Source: Streptomyces sp. NBC_01788 (GTDB lineage: Bacteria > Actinomycetota > Actinomycetes > Streptomycetales > Streptomycetaceae). Taken from it: DNA of 64,000 bases. The stretch spans positions 3,100,001 to 3,164,000 of the forward strand of contig NZ_CP109090.1 in NCBI RefSeq assembly GCF_035917575.1, in the 5' to 3' direction. Both the position numbers and the translations under genes were made by a program. Below are positions 60,091 through 64,000 of the stretch, one piece after another; positions within the stretch are counted from its first letter, which is position 1, and every line of letters starts with the position of its first letter. The notes under the pieces were generated by a model. It searched no databases. It worked only from the letters and a program-made list of their open reading frames with translations, and was not told where the DNA came from.

Positions 60091-61320
60091 ATGCCGAAAC
60101 CTCCCGCCCCGGCCGCCGCCGTGGAAGGCCGTGCCTCCCTCTTCGGTCCCTACCGCCGCCTGTTCGCCCTGCCCGGTACCCGTGCCTTCACCGCCGGGAA
60201 CCTGATGGCCCGGCTGCCGTCGGGCATGTTCGGCGTGAGCGCGGTCGTCATGATCGCCGGTACGCGCGGCTCGTACGCGCTGGCCGGCGCCGTCACCGCC
60301 ACCGGCCTCGCGGCGACGGCGGTGACCGCCCCCTGGGTCGCCCGGCTGGTGGACCGGTACGGGCAGGCCCGGATCGCCGTGCCCGCCACCGTCTGCGCGG
60401 TCCTGGGCAGCCTGGCCCTCCTGCTCTGCGTGCACTACGACGCTCCCGACTGGACCCTGTTCGCCGCGTACGCCGCCACCGCGACCACCCCCAACACCGG
60501 GGGCATGTCCCGCGCCCGCTGGGCGCATCTGCTGAAGTCCTCCCCGGAGGACCTGCACACCGCCATCTCCTTCGAACAGGCCGCGGACGAGCTGTGCTTC
60601 ATGCTCGGCCCGGTCCTCGCGGCCTTTCTCACCGGCACGTTCTTCCCGGAGGCCGGCACGCTGGTCGGCGCCGTACTGCTGCTGACCGGCATCCTCCTGT
60701 TCACCGCCCAGCGCTCGACCGAGCCGCCGCCGAGTCCCCGCACTCTCGCACGGGCCCCACTGCGTGCCCCCGGTATGCCGGCCCAGCTCGCCGTGTGCCT
60801 CGCCATGGGCGCCGTGTTCGGTGCGATGGAGGTCGTCACGGTGGCGTTCGCGGACGAGCGGGGCCATCGTTCGGTGGCGGGTGTGGCACTCGGCCTCCAG
60901 GCGGCCGGTTCGTGTGTGGCCGGGCTGGTCTACGGGGCCCTGCGCCCGGCGGGCCCCGCCGGACGGCGACTGCCCTGGTGCGTGGCGGCGATGACGGCCC
61001 TCATGACCCTGCCACTGCTGGCCGCCGCCCTGACCGGCTCCCTGCTCGCCCTGTCCGTGGCGCTGCTCATCGCCGGTACGGCGACAGCGCCCACCATGGT
61101 CACCAATATGACCCTGGTCCAGCAGCGCTCCCCCGAGGGCCGCCTCAACGAGGGCATGACCCTCGCGGTGACCGGCCTGCTCGGCGGCATCGCCTGCGGC
61201 AGCGCGACCGGCGGCTGGATGGTCGAACACGTCTCGGCGACGGCGGGCTACGCGGTCCCGGTGACGGCGGCGGCGGTCACGCTGCTGATCTCAGTGAGCG
61301 GCGTACGCGAGGAAGTCTGA
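60091..61320 (+). CDS. MFS transporter
   Basis: A 409-aa transporter with about twelve spans. APWVARLVDRYGQARIAVPA is a motif-A-like loop, and the protein keeps short loops throughout. ATG 60091 (MPKPPAPAAAVEGRASLF). Divergent from the LysR gene; the substrate is likely the regulator's ligand but cannot be told. Its last 30 nt overlap a convergent DUF397 gene (61291-61473). Confidence 0.87.
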   Translation: MPKPPAPAAAVEGRASLFGPYRRLFALPGTRAFTAGNLMARLPSGMFGVSAVVMIAGTRGSYALAGAVTATGLAATAVTAPWVARLVDRYGQARIAVPATVCAVLGSLALLLCVHYDAPDWTLFAAYAATATTPNTGGMSRARWAHLLKSSPEDLHTAISFEQAADELCFMLGPVLAAFLTGTFFPEAGTLVGAVLLLTGILLFTAQRSTEPPPSPRTLARAPLRAPGMPAQLAVCLAMGAVFGAMEVVTVAFADERGHRSVAGVALGLQAAGSCVAGLVYGALRPAGPAGRRLPWCVAAMTALMTLPLLAAALTGSLLALSVALLIAGTATAPTMVTNMTLVQQRSPEGRLNEGMTLAVTGLLGGIACGSATGGWMVEHVSATAGYAVPVTAAAVTLLISVSGVREEV

Positions 61321-61473
61321 CCAGGTGTCGGCGTTCACCGCGAAGCGCGGGCTGTCGACGCCGAGCTTGGAATCGCGGACGTGGATGGTGCGGGGGGTGG
61401 CGGCGACTTCGACGCAGGCGCTGCCTTCGGAGTCGCTATAACTCGACTTGAACCATGACAGTTCGTCGCTCAC
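61291..61473 (-). CDS. DUF397 small protein
   Basis: A 60-aa protein with the DUF397 consensus: WFKSSYSDSEGSACVEVA, IHVRDSKLG and FAVNADTWSDFLAYA. These small proteins pair with XRE/DUF5753 regulators in the WhiJ-type systems. It starts at GTG 61473, overlapping the XRE gene stop by 4 nt. Its 3' end overlaps the MFS gene on the other strand by 30 nt. Confidence 0.92.
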   Translation of the reverse strand: MSDELSWFKSSYSDSEGSACVEVAATPRTIHVRDSKLGVDSPRFAVNADTWSDFLAYAAH

Positions 61474-62288
61474 AGCTCCTCCGCCACCTTCCTGGTGAAC
61501 TGGGCAGACTCCTCCACACTAAGCGCCTGCATGCGGATCATGCCATAGCGCTGAGTCAAAGTACTGAGCTTGTTTCCGTCAGAGTAGAGGGCCCCCGTCG
61601 ACTGCCCGTCGACAAAGGCGTAGCGCTCGTGCTCGGCGGTCTCCACCAGCACCATCGGCCCGCTGAGCGCCGCCGTGGGCGCGGTACAGAACGGGAGTAC
61701 CTGGATCGACAGGTGGCGCCGCTTGCCGAGTTCCAGCAGGTACTGGCACTGCTTGCGCATGACGTCCCGGCCGCCGACGACCGAGCGCAACGCGGCCTCG
61801 TGAACCACGAAGCTGAAGTGCGTGGGCGGTTTGCTGGTCAGCTTCTCCTGCCGCTTCAGTCGCGCCGCGACCCGCTCGTCCACCGTCTCCTCGTCCAGAG
61901 GAGGACAGTTGCTGCTGATCAGCGCTCGCGCGTACTCCGGAGTCTGGAGCAGACCGGGAATCAACAGGGGCTCGTACCACTGGACGGTGATCGCCTCGGC
62001 CTCCACCAGCACGTACTGCTGCGTACGTTGGGGGAACGGCTCGGGTTTCAAGAACTCGTGCGCGGCCGACAACTTGCCTCGCGCTCCGCACAGTTGATCC
62101 GCGATCTGCAACAATCTCAGCGTAGGGCGCCGCCGCCCGCACTCCATCGACTTGACGTACTCGTAGTCGTAGCCGGCCTCTTCCGCCAGGGCCTGCCGAG
62201 TGACCTGGGCCTCCTCCCGCCACAACTTGATCTGCCCACCGCAGTAACGCCAGTTCTGCTGCGCCTGCTGGGACTCCCCCGTAGCCAC
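61470..62288 (-). CDS. XRE-family regulator with DUF5753 (WhiJ-like)
   Basis: A 272-aa protein. Residues 18-70 are the HTH (IKLWREEAQVTRQALAEEAGYDYEYVKSMECGRRRPTLRLL, in part). The rest is DUF5753 (ITVQWYEPLLIPGLLQTPEYARALI, DERVAARLKRQEKL). In Streptomyces such genes occur in families with DUF397 and anti-sigma-like ATPase partners that influence development. Here all three are adjacent. Start at GTG/ATG region 62288 follows a divergent ATPase gene by 138 nt. Confidence 0.92.
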   Translation of the reverse strand: MATGESQQAQQNWRYCGGQIKLWREEAQVTRQALAEEAGYDYEYVKSMECGRRRPTLRLLQIADQLCGARGKLSAAHEFLKPEPFPQRTQQYVLVEAEAITVQWYEPLLIPGLLQTPEYARALISSNCPPLDEETVDERVAARLKRQEKLTSKPPTHFSFVVHEAALRSVVGGRDVMRKQCQYLLELGKRRHLSIQVLPFCTAPTAALSGPMVLVETAEHERYAFVDGQSTGALYSDGNKLSTLTQRYGMIRMQALSVEESAQFTRKVAEEL

Positions 62289-62425
62289 GCGCCTTCACCC
62301 GCCTTCCGTCACCGCACCGTGTACAGCCACGCTGCGTACCCGACCCGCTACTGCCGAGGCTAGGCGCAGGCCACCACCCTTATCCCACCGAACGACGGAG
62401 AATCACACGCAAGGAACCAGCCCGT

Positions 62426-62872
62426 ATGCCGACACCGCACCGCTCACCCACCGCGCTCCCCCAGGACATCGAGTTCCGTTTCCCCCGCGACGCGCGGAGT
62501 GTGGGACGGGCCAGGCTGCTCCTGCGCGAACAGGCAGCGTCGTGGAAAGTGCCCGACGACGTGACGGAGACGGCGGTGCTCCTGCTCAGCGAGCTGATGA
62601 CGAACGCCTACCGCCACGCGAAGGCGCCCGGCAGGGAGATCCGGGCGCGCTGCGTACGGAGCGAGGAGGGCCGCCTGCGCGTCTCGGTCACGGACGCCAA
62701 CGACACGCTGCCGACGCCCCGGGAGGCGTCACCGGAGGACGAGTCGGGCCGGGGCCTGGCGCTGGTGGAGGCACTGGCGGACGACTGGGGCGCGGAACAC
62801 CGGCCGGGCGGCATCGGCAAGACGGTCTGGTTCGAGCTCGAACTCGATGCGGAAGCAAGGGCAGAGAGGTGA
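62426..62872 (+). CDS. HATPase_c anti-sigma-like ATP-binding protein
   Basis: A 148-aa GHKL-fold protein of the RsbW/SpoIIAB type. ELMTNAYRHAKAPG holds the N-box Asn, DESGRGLALVEALADDWG the G1 box and GGIGKTVWFELEL the end. It is divergent from the XRE/DUF397 pair, making the full three-member WhiJ-like locus. It might bind an anti-anti-sigma partner or the XRE regulator; no such partner is in view. Confidence 0.9.
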   Translation: MPTPHRSPTALPQDIEFRFPRDARSVGRARLLLREQAASWKVPDDVTETAVLLLSELMTNAYRHAKAPGREIRARCVRSEEGRLRVSVTDANDTLPTPREASPEDESGRGLALVEALADDWGAEHRPGGIGKTVWFELELDAEARAER

Positions 62873-62962
62873 CGTCACTGCCGGTCGACGTCGGCTTCAC
62901 GCTGCTCTTCCTTGTCCGCCGCGCACGTTGCCGCCGACGTTCCCATTCTGGGCCTGCGGCTG

Positions 62963-63133
62963 TCACCCTCTGCTCTTCCTCCGCTCCCTCATTCTGGTGC
63001 CGACATAAGCGCCGGATCCGATGGAAGCCAGCGTCATCACAGCCTGACTCGGAAGGCCACCACCGAGCAGCAGGGCCAGAGCGCCTCCCACAGCCAGGAC
63101 GCCTACGAAGATGAGCAGATCAGAAAGTTTCAT
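62963..63133 (-). CDS. Small two-span membrane protein
   Basis: A 56-aa protein (MKLSDLLIFVGVLAV). Two hydrophobic segments (about 5-20 and 28-45) form a hairpin with a basic C terminus RMRERRKSRG. The ATG at 63133 has AGAGGA immediately upstream. It lies beside the IS end and might be a cut-off neighbour or a short native gene. Confidence 0.5.
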   Translation of the reverse strand: MKLSDLLIFVGVLAVGGALALLLGGGLPSQAVMTLASIGSGAYVGTRMRERRKSRG

Positions 63134-63208
63134 CGTTCCTCTGTAGCCGTCCGCGATGCCTCGGTCGACTTTGAACCCCATCAGGACTCTGCTGCGTAAT
63201 TCGGTTAC

Positions 63209-64000
63209 TCAGGCTGCGAGTTGGTGGCTGAGGCGGGTGAGTCTGCTGGTCCGAGGGCTGAGCGCCGTGTGGCCGGGGTTCCAGTGGGCGTCGAGTCGGA
63301 TGACGTTGAGGGCAGTGGCGGAGAAGGCGTGCTGGAGGCGGACCTTGGGCAGTCCGCGGTAGCGGGCCCGGCGGAGGCCGGTGACGTCGAGGGCCTGGTT
63401 GATGGTGCCCTCGATCCCAGCGCGGAGTGTGTACTTGTCCTTCCAGGTCTTCGTGATCTGCTCAGTTCGCGCTCTGGCCAGGGTCTCGTGGAGTTCTTGC
63501 GGCCGGAGGCTGAGGATGCGGGTGCCACGCGCGGAGGTGGTGCACTCGTCCTGGACGGGGCATGCGTGGCAGTCGGTGGGGGCGAACTGGACGACGATGG
63601 CGTCGCGGCCGTGCTGCCGGACGGGGAACCAGCCGGTGCTGGTGCGGCCCTGCGGGCAGCGGGCCTGGCGGGCCTTCCAATCGATACGGAAGGCGCTCTT
63701 CTGGAAGCCGGCGTCGGCCTTGGCCTGCGGTGAGTGGTCGAGGAGGGCCGGGGTGACCATGGTGATGCCGCGGCCGGCGGCGTCGTGGATCAGGTCGGCG
63801 GACGGGTAGCCGGCGTCGAGGTAGTGCTCGCCCGGCGTGAGGTCGCGGTCGGCGAGGTTTTGCTGGACGGGCCCGGTGGCCTTGACGTCTGGGACGCTTG
63901 CCTCAGTGGTGTAGACGTCCGTGATCAGCCGCAACGGCAGCACTTCGGCTTCGGCTTCGGCTTCGGCTTCGGCTTCGGCTTCGGCTTCGGCTTCGGCTTC
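63209..64000 (-). CDS. IS1182-like transposase, N terminus outside window
   Basis: The visible 264 codons cover the C-terminal DDE part. LPLRLITDVYTTEASVPDVKATGPV, DRDLTPGEHYLDAGYPSADLI, the Cys cluster CPQGRTSTGW with CHACPVQDEC, and RAGIEGTINQALDVTGLRRARYRGLPKV are family features. The frame is open to the edge. Immediately upstream in frame is an (Glu-Ala)n stretch from a GAAGCC repeat, where relatives have a TGYKVHLTET-type segment; this may be an expansion or a disrupted copy. Stop is at 63209. Confidence 0.78.
   Translation of the reverse strand, partial: EAEAEAEAEAEAEAEAEAEVLPLRLITDVYTTEASVPDVKATGPVQQNLADRDLTPGEHYLDAGYPSADLIHDAAGRGITMVTPALLDHSPQAKADAGFQKSAFRIDWKARQARCPQGRTSTGWFPVRQHGRDAIVVQFAPTDCHACPVQDECTTSARGTRILSLRPQELHETLARARTEQITKTWKDKYTLRAGIEGTINQALDVTGLRRARYRGLPKVRLQHAFSATALNVIRLDAHWNPGHTALSPRTSRLTRLSHQLAA
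63943..64000. repeat. Hexanucleotide microsatellite (CTTCGG)n
   Basis: About ten units of CTTCGG run from 63943 to the window edge and continue beyond it. Read on the minus strand they encode alternating Glu-Ala in the transposase frame, so expansion by whole units keeps the frame. Confidence 0.95.

Larger units (their letters stand above)
63200..64000. mobile_element. Insertion sequence, IS1182-like, truncated by window edge
   Basis: The transposase fragment at 63209-64000 identifies it. The left boundary lies between the small membrane-protein gene (starts 63133) and the transposase stop, but the terminal repeat cannot be fixed without the other end. Confidence 0.65.

Overview
This window is high-GC actinobacterial chromosome, almost certainly Streptomyces. 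The evidence is the dense GC-biased third codon positions, an SsgA-like sporulation protein, DasR-type operators, a WhiJ-like regulator trio (XRE/DUF5753, DUF397, HATPase), the sigU/rsuA pair and the matAB polysaccharide genes. From memory and without a search, the gene order resembles the S. coelicolor segment from about SCO2903 to SCO2965. Most of it is ordinary core chromosome. The accessory pieces are a partial HNH gene at the left edge, a SUKH-like gene beside tRNA-Cys, and a truncated insertion sequence at the right edge.

Layout. 1-5 kb: HNH nuclease, tRNA-Leu, rdgB-rph, GlcNAc phosphotransferase genes (EIIB and EIIC, divergent around DasR sites), an RNase Z-like hydrolase and an orphan PemK/MazF-like protein. 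5-11 kb: a lipoprotein, then the protein-thiocarboxylate cysteine pathway (cysM, cysO, an encoded leader peptide, and a JAMM protease), an amino-acid permease, DUF2017 and clpS. 11-20 kb: NAD salvage pair pncB-pncA, a secreted M6 metalloprotease, and two RDD membrane proteins, one carrying a 90-bp coding minisatellite. 20-31 kb: ssgG behind a hairpin that pairs its ribosome binding site, an FAD oxidase, hppD with a divergent Lrp regulator, an ArsR-like regulator with a symmetric four-half-site operator, a Lon-like protease, IclR, a helicase and an MFS exporter. 31-37 kb: a three-subunit molybdenum hydroxylase operon with an oversized Fe-S subunit and an apparently missing catalytic glutamate. 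37-48 kb: GH20 hexosaminidase, DUF3039, YqgE, murA, hupA, malic enzyme, a HelD-like helicase and sigU-rsuA. 48-54 kb: CGNR regulator, an envelope trio, and a terminator-bounded unit encoding a MauE-like membrane protein, a Tat-signal protein and a 16-cysteine double-psi-barrel protein. 54-64 kb: matA-matB-acyltransferase, LysR/MFS, the WhiJ-like locus and the truncated IS.

Amino-sugar metabolism recurs: GlcNAc import (nagF, nagE2), hexosaminidase, MurA, and poly-GlcNAc matrix synthesis (matAB).

The candidates most worth following are the MauE/Tat/Cys-rich cassette (51.7-53.7 kb), the cysteine leader peptide with CysO ending in Gly-Gly-Met-Arg, the ssgG hairpin, the four-half-site operator at 24.5 kb, and a dispersed palindromic element seen four times. 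All functions are inferred by reading the sequence; no database search was run.
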